From: Auanema rhodensis
Lineage: Eukaryota > Nematoda > Chromadorea > Rhabditida > Rhabditidae
Direction: 5' to 3'
Assembly: GCA_964057225.1 (NCBI GenBank)
Contig: OZ059900.1
Span: 19,421,638 to 19,485,637 of the forward strand
DNA length: 64,000 nt
Shown here: in pieces, positions 52,077-64,000 of the stretch
How the letters are laid out: every line of letters starts with the position of its first letter
Position numbering within the stretch: position 1 is the stretch's first letter
Position numbers and translations under genes: made by a program
The notes under the pieces: generated by a model
What the model saw: only the letters and a program-made list of their open reading frames with translations
What the model was told of the DNA's origin: nothing
Database searches by the model: none

Positions 52077-55000
52077 TTTCCTTAATTTTCTAACCCCTGT
52101 TTTTTTGTCGTGAAAGTGGAACTAGACGTTGTAGGAACAATTTTGAGCTAGGTTTCATTGACATTGCATGAGTTTGAACACATGAAATCGTAAGTCAAAA
52201 CCTTGTTTACAGCGAAATTTCCAAAAACTGGTTTTCCAGCATAATAAAATATTTCTCATGAGAAATACTGTGTTTTTGTATTTTTCTAGTGTTCAGCATG
52301 TAAAATGCTTCATTTTAGTATGTAACACGATGAAATTCGTTGCATTTGACGACTCATATGAACAAAAATCGATTTAATCAATATTAGCCATAAGGGGCGT
52401 GCCCTCAGAATATGCTAATTTCATTAATTTTCTAACCCCTGTTTTTTTGTCGTGAAAGTGGAACTAGACGTTGTAGGAACAATTTTGAGCTAGGTTTCAT
52501 TGACATTGCATGAGTTTGAACACATGAAATCGTAAGTCAAAACCTTGTTTACAGCGAAATTTCCAAAAACTGGTTTTCCAGCATAATAAAATATTTCTCA
52601 TGGGAAATACTGTGTTTTTGTATTTTTCTAGTGTTCAGCATGTAAAATGCTTCATTTTAGTATGTAACACGCTGAAATTCGTTGCATTTGACGACTCATA
52701 TGAACAAAAATCGATTTAATCAATATTAGCCATAAGGGGCGTGCCCTCAGAATATGCTAATTTCCTTAATTTTCTAACCCCTGTTTTTTTGTCGTGAAAG
52801 TGGAACTAGACGTTGTAGGAACAATTTTGAGCTAGGTTTCATTGACATTGCATGAGTTTGAACACATGAAATCGTAAGTCAAAACCTTGTTTACAGCGAA
52901 ATTTCCAAAAACTGGTTTTCCAGCATAATAAAATATTTCTCATGGGAAATACTGTGTTTTTGTATTTTTCTAGTGTTCAGCATGTGAAATGCTTCATTTT
53001 AGTATGTAACACGCTGAAATTCGTTGCATTTGACGACTCATATGAACAAAAATCGATTTAATCAATATTAGCCATAAGGGGCGTGCCCTCAGAATATGCT
53101 AATTTCCTTAATTTTCTAACCCCGGTTTTTTTGTCGTGAAAGTGGAATTAGACGTTGTAGGAACAATTTTGAGCTAGGTTTCATTGACATTGCATGAGTT
53201 TGAACACATGAAATCGTAAGTCAAAACCTTGTTTACAGCGAAATTTCCAAAAACTGGTTTTCCAGCATAATAAAATATTTCTCATGGGAAATACTGTGTT
53301 TTTGTATTTTTCTAGTGTTCAGCATGTAAAATGCTTCATTTTAGTATGTAACACGCTGAAATTCGTTGCATTTGACTACTCATATGAACAAAAATCGATT
53401 TAATCAATATTAGCCATAAGGGGCGTGCCCTCAGAATATGCTAATTTCCTTAATTTTCTAACCCCTGTTTTTTTGTCGTGAAAGTGGAACTAGACGTTGT
53501 ACAAACAATTTTGAGCTAGGTTTCATTGACATTGCATGAGTTTGAACACATGAAATCGTAAGTCAAAACCTTGTTTACAGCGAAATTTCCAAAAACTGGT
53601 TTTCCAGCATAATAAAATATTTCTCATGAGAAATACTGTGTTTTTGTATTTTTCTAGTGTTCAGCATGTAAAATGCTTCATTTTAGTATGTAACACGCTG
53701 AAATTCGTTGCATTTGACTACTCATATGAACAAAAATCGATTTAATCAATATTAGCCATAAGGGGCGTGCCCTCAGAATATGCTAATTTCCTTAATTTTC
53801 TAACCCCTGTTTTTTTGTCGTGAAAGTGGAACTAGACGTTGTACAAACAATTTTGAGCTAGGTTTCATTGACATTGCATGAGTTTGAACACATGAAATCG
53901 TAAGTCAAAACCTTGTTTACAGCGAAATTTCCAAAAACTGGTTTTCCAGCATAATAAAATATTTCTCATGAGAAATACTGTGTTTTTGTATTTTTCTAGT
54001 GTTCAGCATGTAAAATGCTTCATTTTAGTATGTAACACGATGAAATTCGTTGCATTTGACGACTCATATGAACAAAAATCGATTTAATCAATATTAGCCA
54101 TAAGGGGCGTGCCCTCAGAATATGCTAATTTCCTTAATTTTCTAACCCCTGTTTTTTTGTCGTGAAAGTGGAACTAGACGTTGTAGGAACAATTTTGAGC
54201 TAGGTTTCATTGACATTGCATGAGTTTGAACACATGAAATCGTAAGTCAAAACCTTGTTTACAGCGAAATTTCCAAAAACTGGTTTTCCAGCATAATAAA
54301 ATATTTCTCATGGGAAATACTGTGTTTTTGTATTTTTCTAGTGTTCAGCATGTGAAATGCTTCATTTTAGTATGTAACACGCTGAAATTCGTTGCATTTG
54401 ACGACTCATATGAACAAAAATCGATTTAATCAATATTAGCCATAAGGGGCGTGCCCTCAGAATATGCTAATTTCCTTAATTTTCTAACCCCTGTTTTTTT
54501 GTCGTGAAAGTGGAACTAGACGTTGTAGGAACAATTTTGAGCTAGGTTTCATTGACATTGCATGAGTTTGAACACATGAAATCGTAAGTCAAAACCTTGT
54601 TTACAGCGAAATTTCCAAAAACTGGTTTTCCAGCATAATAAAATATTTCTCATGGGAAATACTGTGTTTTTGTATTTTTCTAGTGTTCAGCATGTAAAAT
54701 GCTTCATTTTAGTATGTAACACGCTGAAATTCGTTGCATTTGACGACTCATATGAACAAAAATCGATTTAATCAATATTAGCCATAAGGGGCGTGCCCTC
54801 AGAATATGCTAATTTCCTTAATTTTCTAACCCCTGTTTTTTTGTCGTGAAAGTGGAACTAGACGTTGTAGGAACAATTTTGAGCTAGGTTTCATTGACAT
54901 TGCATGAGTTTGAACACATGAAATCGTAAGTCAAAACCTTGTTTACAGCGAAATTTCCAAAAACTGGTTTTCCAGCATAATAAAATATTTCTCATGGGAA

Positions 55001-58000
55001 ATACTGTGTTTTTGTATTTTTCTAGTGTTCAGCATGTGAAATGCTTCATTTTAGTATGTAACACGCTGAAATTCGTTGCATTTGACGACTCATATGAACA
55101 AAAATCGATTTAATCAATATTAGCCATAAGGGGCGTGCCCTCAGAATATGCTAATTTCCTTAATTTTCTAACCCCGGTTTTTTTGTCGTGAAAGTGGAAT
55201 TAGACGTTGTAGGAACAATTTTGAGCTAGGTTTCATTGACATTGCATGAGTTTGAACACATGAAATCGTAAGTCAAAACCTTGTTTACAGCGAAATTTCC
55301 AAAAACTGGTTTTCCAGCATAATAAAATATTTCTCATGGGAAATACTGTGTTTTTGTATTTTTCTAGTGTTCAGCATGTAAAATGCTTCATTTTAGTATG
55401 TAACACGCTGAAATTCGTTGCATTTGACTACTCATATGAACAAAAATCGATTTAATCAATATTAGCCATAAGGGGCGTGCCCTCAGAATATGCTAATTTC
55501 CTTAATTTTCTAACCCCTGTTTTTTTGTCGTGAAAGTGGAACTAGACGTTGTACAAACAATTTTGAGCTAGGTTTCATTGACATTGCATGAGTTTGAACA
55601 CATGAAATCGTAAGTCAAAACCTTGTTTACAGCGAAATTTCCAAAAACTGGTTTTCCAGCATAATAAAATATTTCTCATGAGAAATACTGTGTTTTTGTA
55701 TTTTTCTAGTGTTCAGCATGTAAAATGCTTCATTTTAGTATGTAACACGCTGAAATTCGTTGCATTTGACTACTCATATGAACAAAAATCGATTTAATCA
55801 ATATTAGCCATAAGGGGCGTGCCCTCAGAATATGCTAATTTCCTTAATTTTCTAACCCCTGTTTTTTTGTCGTGAAAGTGGAACTAGACGTTGTACAAAC
55901 AATTTTGAGCTAGGTTTCATTGACATTGCATGAGTTTGAACACATGAAATCGTAAGTCAAAACCTTGTTTACAGCGAAATTTCCAAAAACTGGTTTTCCA
56001 GCATAATAAAATATTTCTCATGAGAAATACTGTGTTTTTGTATTTTTCTAGTGTTCAGCATGTAAAATGCTTCATTTTAGTATGTAACACGATGAAATTC
56101 GTTGCATTTGACGACTCATATGAACAAAAATCGATTTAATCAATATTAGCCATAAGGGGCGTGCCCTCAGAATATGCTAATTTCCTTAATTTTCTAACCC
56201 CTGTTTTTTTGTCGTGAAAGTGGAACTAGACGTTGTAGGAACAATTTTGAGCTAGGTTTCATTGACATTGCATGAGTTTGAACACATGAAATCGTAAGTC
56301 AAAACCTTGTTTACAGCGAAATTTCCAAAAACTGGTTTTCCAGCATAATAAAATATTTCTCATGGGAAATACTGTGTTTTTGTATTTTTCTAGTGTTCAG
56401 CATGTGAAATGCTTCATTTTAGTATGTAACACGCTGAAATTCGTTGCATTTGACGACTCATATGAACAAAAATCGATTTAATCAATATTAGCCATAAGGG
56501 GCGTGCCCTCAGAATATGCTAATTTCCTTAATTTTCTAACCCCGGTTTTTTTGTCGTGAAAGTGGAATTAGACGTTGTAGGAACAATTTTGAGCTAGGTT
56601 TCATTGACATTGCATGAGTTTGAACACATGAAATCGTAAGTCAAAACCTTGTTTACAGCGAAATTTCCAAAAACTGGTTTTCCAGCATAATAAAATATTT
56701 CTCATGGGAAATACTGTGTTTTTGTATTTTTCTAGTGTTCAGCATGTAAAATGTTTCATTTAAGTATGTAACACGCTGAAATTCGTTGCATTTGACGACT
56801 CATATGAACAAAAATCGATTTAATCAATATTAGCCATAAGGGGCGTGCCCTCAGAATATGCTAATTTCCTTAATTTTCTAACCCCTGTTTTTTTGTCGTG
56901 AAAGTGGAACTAGACGTTGTAGGAACAATTTTGAGCTAGGTTTCATTGACATTGCATGAGTTTGAACACATGAAATCGTAAGTCAAAACCTTGTTTACAG
57001 CGAAATTTCCAAAAACTGGTTTTCCAGCATAATAAAATATTTCTCATGGGAAATACTGTGTTTTTGTATTTTTCTAGTGTTCAGCATGTAAAATGCTTCA
57101 TTTTAGTATGTAACACGCTGAAATTCGTTGCATTTGACGACTCATATGAACAAAAATCGATTTAATCAATATTAGCCATAAGGGGCGTGCCCTCAGAATA
57201 TGCTAATTTCCTTAATTTTCTAACCCCTGTTTTTTTGTCGTGAAAGTGGAATTAGACGTTGTAGGAACAATTTTGAGCTAGGTTTCATTGACATTGCATG
57301 AGTTTGAACGCATGAAATCGTAAGTCAAAACCTTGTTTACAGCGAAATTTCCAAAAACTGGTTTTCCAGCATAATAAAATATTTCTCATGGGAAATACTG
57401 TGTTTTTGTATTTTTATAGTGTTCAGCATGTAAAATGCTTCATTTTAGTATGTAACACGCTGAAATTCGTTGCATTTGACGACTCATATGAACAAAAATC
57501 GATTTAATCAATATTAGCCATAAGGGGCGTGCCCTCAGAATATGCTAATTTCCTTAATTTTCTAACCCCGGTTTTTTTGTCGTGAAAGTGGAATTAGACG
57601 TTGTAGGAACAATTTTGAGCTAGGTTTCATTGACATTGCATGAGTTTGAACACATGAAATCGTAAGTCAAAACCTTGTTTACAGCGAAATTTCCAAAAAC
57701 TGGTTTTCCAGCATAATAAAATATTTCTCATGGGAAATACTGTGTTTTTGTATTTTTCTAGTGTTCAGCATGTAAAATGCTTCATTTTAGTATGTAACAC
57801 GCTGAAATTCGTTGCATTTGACTACTCATATGAACAAAAATCGATTTAATCAATATTAGCCATAAGGGGCGTGCCCTCAGAATATGCTAATTTCCTTAAT
57901 TTTCTAACCCCTGTTTTTTTGTCGTGAAAGTGGAACTAGACGTTGTAGGAACAATTTTGAGCTAGGTTTCATTGACATTGCATGAGTTTGAACACATGAA

Positions 58001-61000
58001 ATCGTAAGTCAAAACCTTGTTTACAGCGAAATTTCCAAAAACTGGTTTTCCAGCATAATAAAATATTTCTCATGAGAAATACTGTGTTTTTGTATTTTTC
58101 TAGTGTTCAGCATGTAAAATGCTTCATTTTAGTATGTAACACGATGAAATTCGTTGCATTTGACGACTCATATGAACAAAAATCGATTTAATCAATATTA
58201 GCCATAAGGGGCGTGCCCTCAGAATATGCTAATTTCATTAATTTTCTAACCCCTGTTTTTTTGTCGTGAAAGTGGAACTAGACGTTGTAGGAACAATTTT
58301 GAGCTAGGTTTCATTGACATTGCATGAGTTTGAACACATGAAATCGTAAGTCAAAACCTTGTTTACAGCGAAATTTCCAAAAACTGGTTTTCCAGCATAA
58401 TAAAATATTTCTCATGGGAAATACTGTGTTTTTGTATTTTTCTAGTGTTCAGCATGTAAAATGCTTCATTTTAGTATGTAACACGCTGAAATTCGTTGCA
58501 TTTGACGACTCATATGAACAAAAATCGATTTAATCAATATTAGCCATAAGGGGCGTGCCCTCAGAATATGCTAATTTCCTTAATTTTCTAACCCCTGTTT
58601 TTTTGTCGTGAAAGTGGAACTAGACGTTGTAGGAACAATTTTGAGCTAGGTTTCATTGACATTGCATGAGTTTGAACACATGAAATCGTAAGTCAAAACC
58701 TTGTTTACAGCGAAATTTCCAAAAACTGGTTTTCCAGCATAATAAAATATTTCTCATGAGAAATACTGTGTTTTTGTATTTTTCTAGTGTTCAGCATGTA
58801 AAATGCTTCATTTTAGTATGTAACACGATGAAATTCGTTGCATTTGACGACTCATATGAACAAAAATCGATTTAATCAATATTAGCCATAAGGGGCGTGC
58901 CCTCAGAATATGCTAATTTCATTAATTTTCTAACCCCTGTTTTTTTGTCGTGAAAGTGGAACTAGACGTTGTAGGAACAATTTTGAGCTAGGTTTCATTG
59001 ACATTGCATGAGTTTGAACACATGAAATCGTAAGTCAAAACCTTGTTTACAGCGAAATTTCCAAAAACTGGTTTTCCAGCATAATAAAATATTTCTCATG
59101 GGAAATACTGTGTTTTTGTATTTTTCTAGTGTTCAGCATGTAAAATGCTTCATTTTAGTATGTAACACGCTGAAATTCGTTGCATTTGACGACTCATATG
59201 AACAAAAATCGATTTAATCAATATTAGCCATAAGGGGCGTGCCCTCAGAATATGCTAATTTCCTTAATTTTCTAACCCCTGTTTTTTTGTCGTGAAAGTG
59301 GAACTAGACGTTGTAGGAACAATTTTGAGCTAGGTTTCATTGACATTGCATGAGTTTGAACACATGAAATCGTAAGTCAAAACCTTGTTTACAGCGAAAT
59401 TTCCAAAAACTGGTTTTCCAGCATAATAAAATATTTCTCATGGGAAATACTGTGTTTTTGTATTTTTCTAGTGTTCAGCATGTGAAATGCTTCATTTTAG
59501 TATGTAACACGCTGAAATTCGTTGCATTTGACGACTCATATGAACAAAAAACGATTTAATCAATATTAGCCATAAGGGGCGTGCCCTCAGAATATGCTAA
59601 TTTCCTTAATTTTCTAACCCCGGTTTTTTTGTCGTGAAAGTGGAATTAGACGTTGTAGGAACAATTTTGAGCTAGGTTTCATTGACATTGCATGAGTTTG
59701 AACACATGAAATCGTAAGTCAAAACCTTGTTTACAGCGAAATTTCCAAAAACTGGTTTTCCAGCATAATAAAATATTTCTCATGGGAAATACTGTGTTTT
59801 TGTATTTTTCTAGTGTTCAGCATGTAAAATGCTTCATTTTAGTATGTAACACGCTGAAATTCGTTGCATTTGACTACTCATATGAACAAAAATCGATTTA
59901 ATCAATATTAGCCATAAGGGGCGTGCCCTCAGAATATGCTAATTTCCTTAATTTTCTAACCCCTGTTTTTTTGTCGTGAAAGTGGAACTAGACGTTGTAC
60001 AAACAATTTTGAGCTAGGTTTCATTGACATTGCATGAGTTTGAACACATGAAATCGTAAGTCAAAACCTTGTTTACAGCGAAATTTCCAAAAACTGGTTT
60101 TCCAGCATAATAAAATATTTCTCATGAGAAATACTGTGTTTTTGTATTTTTCTAGTGTTCAGCTTGTAAAATTCTTCATTTTAGTATGTAACACGATGAA
60201 ATTCGTTGCATTTGACGACTCATATGAACAAAAATCGATTTAATCAATATTAGCCATAAGGGGCGTGCCCTCAGAATATGCTAATTTCATTAATTTTCTA
60301 ACCCCTGTTTTTTTGTCGTGAAAGTGGAACTAGACGTTGTAGGAACAATTTTGAGCTAGGTTTCATTGACATTGCATGAGTTTGAACACATGAAATCGTA
60401 AGTCAAAACCTTGTTTACAGCGAAATTTCCAAAAACTGGTTTTCCAGCATAATAAAATATTTCTCATGGGAAATACTGTGTTTTTGTATTTTTCTAGTGT
60501 TCAGCATGTAAAATGCTTCATTTTAGTATGTAACACGCTGAAATTCGTTGCATTTGACGACTCATATGAACAAAAATCGATTTAATCAATATTAGCCATA
60601 AGGGGCGTGCCCTCAGAATATGCTAATTTCCTTAATTTTCTAACCCCTGTTTTTTTGTCGTGAAAGTGGAACTAGACGTTGTAGGAACAATTTTGAGCTA
60701 GGTTTCATTGACATTGCATGAGTTTGAACACATGAAATCGTAAGTCAAAACCTTGTTTACAGCGAAATTTCCAAAAACTGGTTTTCCAGCATAATAAAAT
60801 ATTTCTCATGAGAAATACTGTGTTTTTGTATTTTTCTAGTGTTCAGCATGTAAAATGCTTCATTTTAGTATGTAACACGATGAAATTCGTTGCATTTGAC
60901 GACTCATATGAACAAAAATCGATTTAATCAATATTAGCCATAAGGGGCGTGCCCTCAGAATATGCTAATTTCATTAATTTTCTAACCCCTGTTTTTTTGT

Positions 61001-64000
61001 CGTGAAAGTGGAACTAGACGTTGTAGGAACAATTTTGAGCTAGGTTTCATTGACATTGCATGAGTTTGAACACATGAAATCGTAAGTCAAAACCTTGTTT
61101 ACAGCGAAATTTCCAAAAACTGGTTTTCCAGCATAATAAAATATTTCTCATGGGAAATACTGTGTTTTTGTATTTTTCTAGTGTTCAGCATGTAAAATGC
61201 TTCATTTTAGTATGTAACACGCTGAAATTCGTTGCATTTGACGACTCATATGAACAAAAATCGATTTAATCAATATTAGCCATAAGGGGCGTGCCCTCAG
61301 AATATGCTAATTTCCTTAATTTTCTAACCCCTGTTTTTTTGTCGTGAAAGTGGAACTAGACGTTGTAGGAACAATTTTGAGCTAGGTTTCATTGACATTG
61401 CATGAGTTTGAACACATGAAATCGTAAGTCAAAACCTTGTTTACAGCGAAATTTCCAAAAACTGGTTTTCCAGCATAATAAAATATTTCTCATGGGAAAT
61501 ACTGTGTTTTTGTATTTTTCTAGTGTTCAGCATGTGAAATGCTTCATTTTAGTATGTAACACGCTGAAATTCGTTGCATTTGACGACTCATATGAACAAA
61601 AATCGATTTAATCAATATTAGCCATAAGGGGCGTGCCCTCAGAATATGCTAATTTCCTTAATTTTCTAACCCCGGTTTTTTTGTCGTGAAAGTGGAATTA
61701 GACGTTGTAGGAACAATTTTGAGCTAGGTTTCATTGACATTGCATGAGTTTGAACACATGAAATCGTAAGTCAAAACCTTGTTTACAGCGAAATTTCCAA
61801 AAACTGGTTTTCCAGCATAATAAAATATTTCTCATGGGAAATACTGTGTTTTTGTATTTTTCTAGTGTTCAGCATGTAAAATGCTTCATTTTAGTATGTA
61901 ACACGCTGAAATTCGTTGCATTTGACTACTCATATGAACAAAAATCGATTTAATCAATATTAGCCATAAGGGGCGTGCCCTCAGAATATGCTAATTTCCT
62001 TAATTTTCTAACCCCTGTTTTTTTGTCGTGAAAGTGGAACTAGACGTTGTACAAACAATTTTGAGCTAGGTTTCATTGACATTGCATGAGTTTGAACACA
62101 TGAAATCGTAAGTCAAAACCTTGTTTACAGCGAAATTTCCAAAAACTGGTTTTCCAGCATAATAAAATATTTCTCATGAGAAATACTGTGTTTTTGTATT
62201 TTTCTAGTGTTCAGCATGTAAAATGCTTCATTTTAGTATGTAACACGCTGAAATTCGTTGCATTTGACTACTCATATGAACAAAAATCGATTTAATCAAT
62301 ATTAGCCATAAGGGGCGTGCCCTCAGAATATGCTAATTTCCTTAATTTTCTAACCCCTGTTTTTTTGTCGTGAAAGTGGAACTAGACGTTGTACAAACAA
62401 TTTTGAGCTAGGTTTCATTGACATTGCATGAGTTTGAACACATGAAATCGTAAGTCAAAACCTTGTTTACAGCGAAATTTCCAAAAACTGGTTTTCCAGC
62501 ATAATAAAATATTTCTCATGAGAAATACTGTGTTTTTGTATTTTTCTAGTGTTCAGCATGTAAAATGCTTCATTTTAGTATGTAACACGATGAAATTCGT
62601 TGCATTTGACGACTCATATGAACAAAAATCGATTTAATCAATATTAGCCATAAGGGGCGTGCCCTCAGAATATGCTAATTTCCTTAATTTTCTAACCCCT
62701 GTTTTTTTGTCGTGAAAGTGGAACTAGACGTTGTAGGAACAATTTTGAGCTAGGTTTCATTGACATTGCATGAGTTTGAACACATGAAATCGTAAGTCAA
62801 AACCTTGTTTACAGCGAAATTTCCAAAAACTGGTTTTCCAGCATAATAAAATATTTCTCATGGGAAATACTGTGTTTTTGTATTTTTCTAGTGTTCAGCA
62901 TGTGAAATGCTTCATTTTAGTATGTAACACGCTGAAATTCGTTGCATTTGACGACTCATATGAACAAAAATCGATTTAATCAATATTAGCCATAAGGGGC
63001 GTGCCCTCAGAATATGCTAATTTCCTTAATTTTCTAACCCCTGTTTTTTTGTCGTGAAAGTGGAAACAGACGTTGTAGGAACAATTTTGAGCTAGGTTTC
63101 ATTGACATTGCATGAGTTTGAACACATGAAATCGTAAGTCAAAACCTTGTTTACAGCGAAATTTCCAAAAACTGGTTTTCCAGCATAATAAAATATTTCT
63201 CATGAGAAATACTGTGTTTTTGTATTTTTCTAGTGTTCAGCATGTAAAATGCTTCATTTTAGTATGTAACACGATGAAATTCGTTGCATTTGACGACTCA
63301 TATGAACAAAAATCGATTTAATCAATATTAGCCATAAGGGGCGTGCCCTCAGAATATGCTAATTTCATTAATTTTCTAACCCCTGTTTTTTTGTCGTGAA
63401 AGTGGAACTAGACGTTGTAGGAACAATTTTGAGCTAGGTTTCATTGACATTGCATGAGTTTGAACACATGAAATCGTAAGTCAAAACCTTGTTTACAGCG
63501 AAATTTCCAAAAACTGGTTTTCCAGCATAATAAAATATTTCTCATGGGAAATACTGTGTTTTTGTATTTTTCTAGTGTTCAGCATGTAAAATGCTTCATT
63601 TTAGTATGTAACACGCTGAAATTCGTTGCATTTGACGACTCATATGAACAAAAATCGATTTAATCAATATTAGCCATAAGGGGCGTGCCCTCAGAATATG
63701 CTAATTTCCTTAATTTTCTAACCCCTGTTTTTTTGTCGTGAAAGTGGAATTAGACGTTGTAGGAACAATTTTGAGCTAGGTTTCATTGACATTGCATGAG
63801 TTTGAACGCATGAAATCGTAAGTCAAAACCTTGTTTACAGCGAAATTTCCAAAAACTGGTTTTCCAGCATAATAAAATATTTCTCATGGGAAATACTGTG
63901 TTTTTGTATTTTTATAGTGTTCAGCATGTAAAATGCTTCATTTTAGTATGTAACACGCTGAAATTCGTTGCATTTGACGACTCATATGAACAAAAATCGA
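52077..64000. repeat. Shuffled mosaic built on a 4-monomer module
   Basis: The module is GTGAAATGC; ACCCCGG/GACTAC; TACAAAC/CATGAGAAAT/GACTAC; TACAAAC/CATGAGAAAT/ACGATG. It appears whole at 52761, 54813 and 61311. It is interrupted by CATGAGAAAT/ACGATG plus TTCATTAA pairs (52077, 57891, 58575, 60627, 63021) and by a stretch of the 13-mer order (56523-57890, including GAACGCATG at 57309). GAACGCATG recurs at 63807 in the final partial monomer. The block 52077-54470 recurs in the same type order at 60627-63020, 25 monomers later. Repeated local duplications and exchanges have scrambled the order while keeping the 342-bp register exactly. Confidence 0.85.
63705..64000. repeat. Partial terminal monomer (cut by window end)
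   Basis: The first 296 bases of a GAACGCATG/TATAG monomer, ending within the AAATCGATTT palindrome. It is truncated only by the window edge, so the array continues beyond it. Confidence 0.95.

Larger units (their letters stand above)
1..64000. repeat. 342-bp tandem satellite array (whole window)
   Basis: The same unit repeats head to tail from the first to the last base, with monomer starts at 1, 343, 684, 1026, 1368, 1710 and so on to 63705. I count 187 full monomers and one partial. Landmarks in each monomer, in order, are a T-tract (24-30), a CTGG/CCAG hairpin (152-163), a near-palindrome (174-191), TCATATGA (278-285), AAATCGATTT (290-299) and a GC-rich patch (317-330). The consensus is about 34% G+C. 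All copies run in one direction and no unrelated insertion was found. Known satellite arrays of this size lie in eukaryotic centromeric, pericentromeric or subtelomeric heterochromatin; which applies here cannot be read from the window. The family is not one I recognise. No open reading frame is conserved across monomers, so the array is non-coding. Confidence 0.98.

Noticed and set aside
1-64000. CRISPR array
   Set aside because: The period is 342 bp and the whole unit is conserved. There is no alternation of short repeats with unique spacers, and no cas gene.
1-64000. Alpha satellite, because 342 is twice 171
   Set aside because: Apart from the length coincidence I see no resemblance to the alpha satellite consensus, and no full CENP-B box.
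1-64000. Tandem genes such as rRNA, 5S, histone or snRNA clusters
   Set aside because: No conserved tRNA- or rRNA-like structure, no Pol III internal promoter boxes that I can recognise, and no conserved reading frame in a 342-bp unit of about 34% G+C.
1-64000. Transposon insertion or inverted array segment
   Set aside because: I followed the monomer register across the whole window and found no interruption, target-site duplication or change of strand.
26427-64000. Assembly artefact as the sole explanation of the uniform 342-bp register
   Set aside because: Monomers in this stretch still differ by many shared and private substitutions in ordered HOR patterns, so they are not a single read copied repeatedly. 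Consensus polishing of homopolymers remains possible and would need raw reads.

Overview
The window is one uninterrupted, head-to-tail tandem satellite DNA array. From base 1 to base 64000 I count 187 complete monomers and one partial monomer (63705-64000), nearly all 342 bp long and all in the same orientation. The consensus monomer is about 34% G+C (116 of 342 counted by hand). I see no protein-coding gene, tRNA, rRNA, transposon, CRISPR array or unique sequence, and neither array edge lies in the window. Arrays of this kind are typical of eukaryotic centromeric or pericentromeric heterochromatin. I do not recognise the satellite family and cannot name the organism; an insect or other invertebrate is possible, but that is a guess.

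Monomer coordinates used here begin at the conserved TTTCC(T/A)TAATTTTCTAA start, so the first monomer is window 1-342. Monomers differ at a limited set of diagnostic positions. Combinations of these define monomer types, which recur in fixed order as higher-order repeats (HORs). The layout is: 1-3419, mixed monomers with a local 3-mer; 3420-6836, a diverged 10-mer; 6837-16161, a 10-monomer HOR of 3357 bp (two full copies around one 8-monomer copy) that carries a monomer with a 61-bp deletion; 16162-21633, a duplicated dimer and then a mixed transition zone; 21634-27110, four copies of a 4-mer of about 1368 bp; 28137-32240, two copies of a 6-mer of 2052 bp; 32241-37712, two rearranged copies of an 8-mer of 2736 bp; 38055-42158, a 6-mer in two copies; 43185-51050, two copies of a 12- to 13-monomer unit; 52077-64000, a shuffled mosaic built around a 4-mer.

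Two features stand out. First, every monomer from 26427 onward keeps the 342-bp register exactly (109 consecutive monomers), whereas the first 26 kb has many length changes (T-tracts of 6, 8 or 14, and 61-bp deletions). Second, the monomer is rich in short dyad symmetries, and about 25 monomers carry a G-to-A change that completes a perfect 18-bp palindrome. The 342-bp monomer itself looks like an old, diverged dimer of two halves of about 171 bp. The evolution visible here is unequal crossing-over and gene conversion among satellite monomers. A function such as centromere specification is only an inference.
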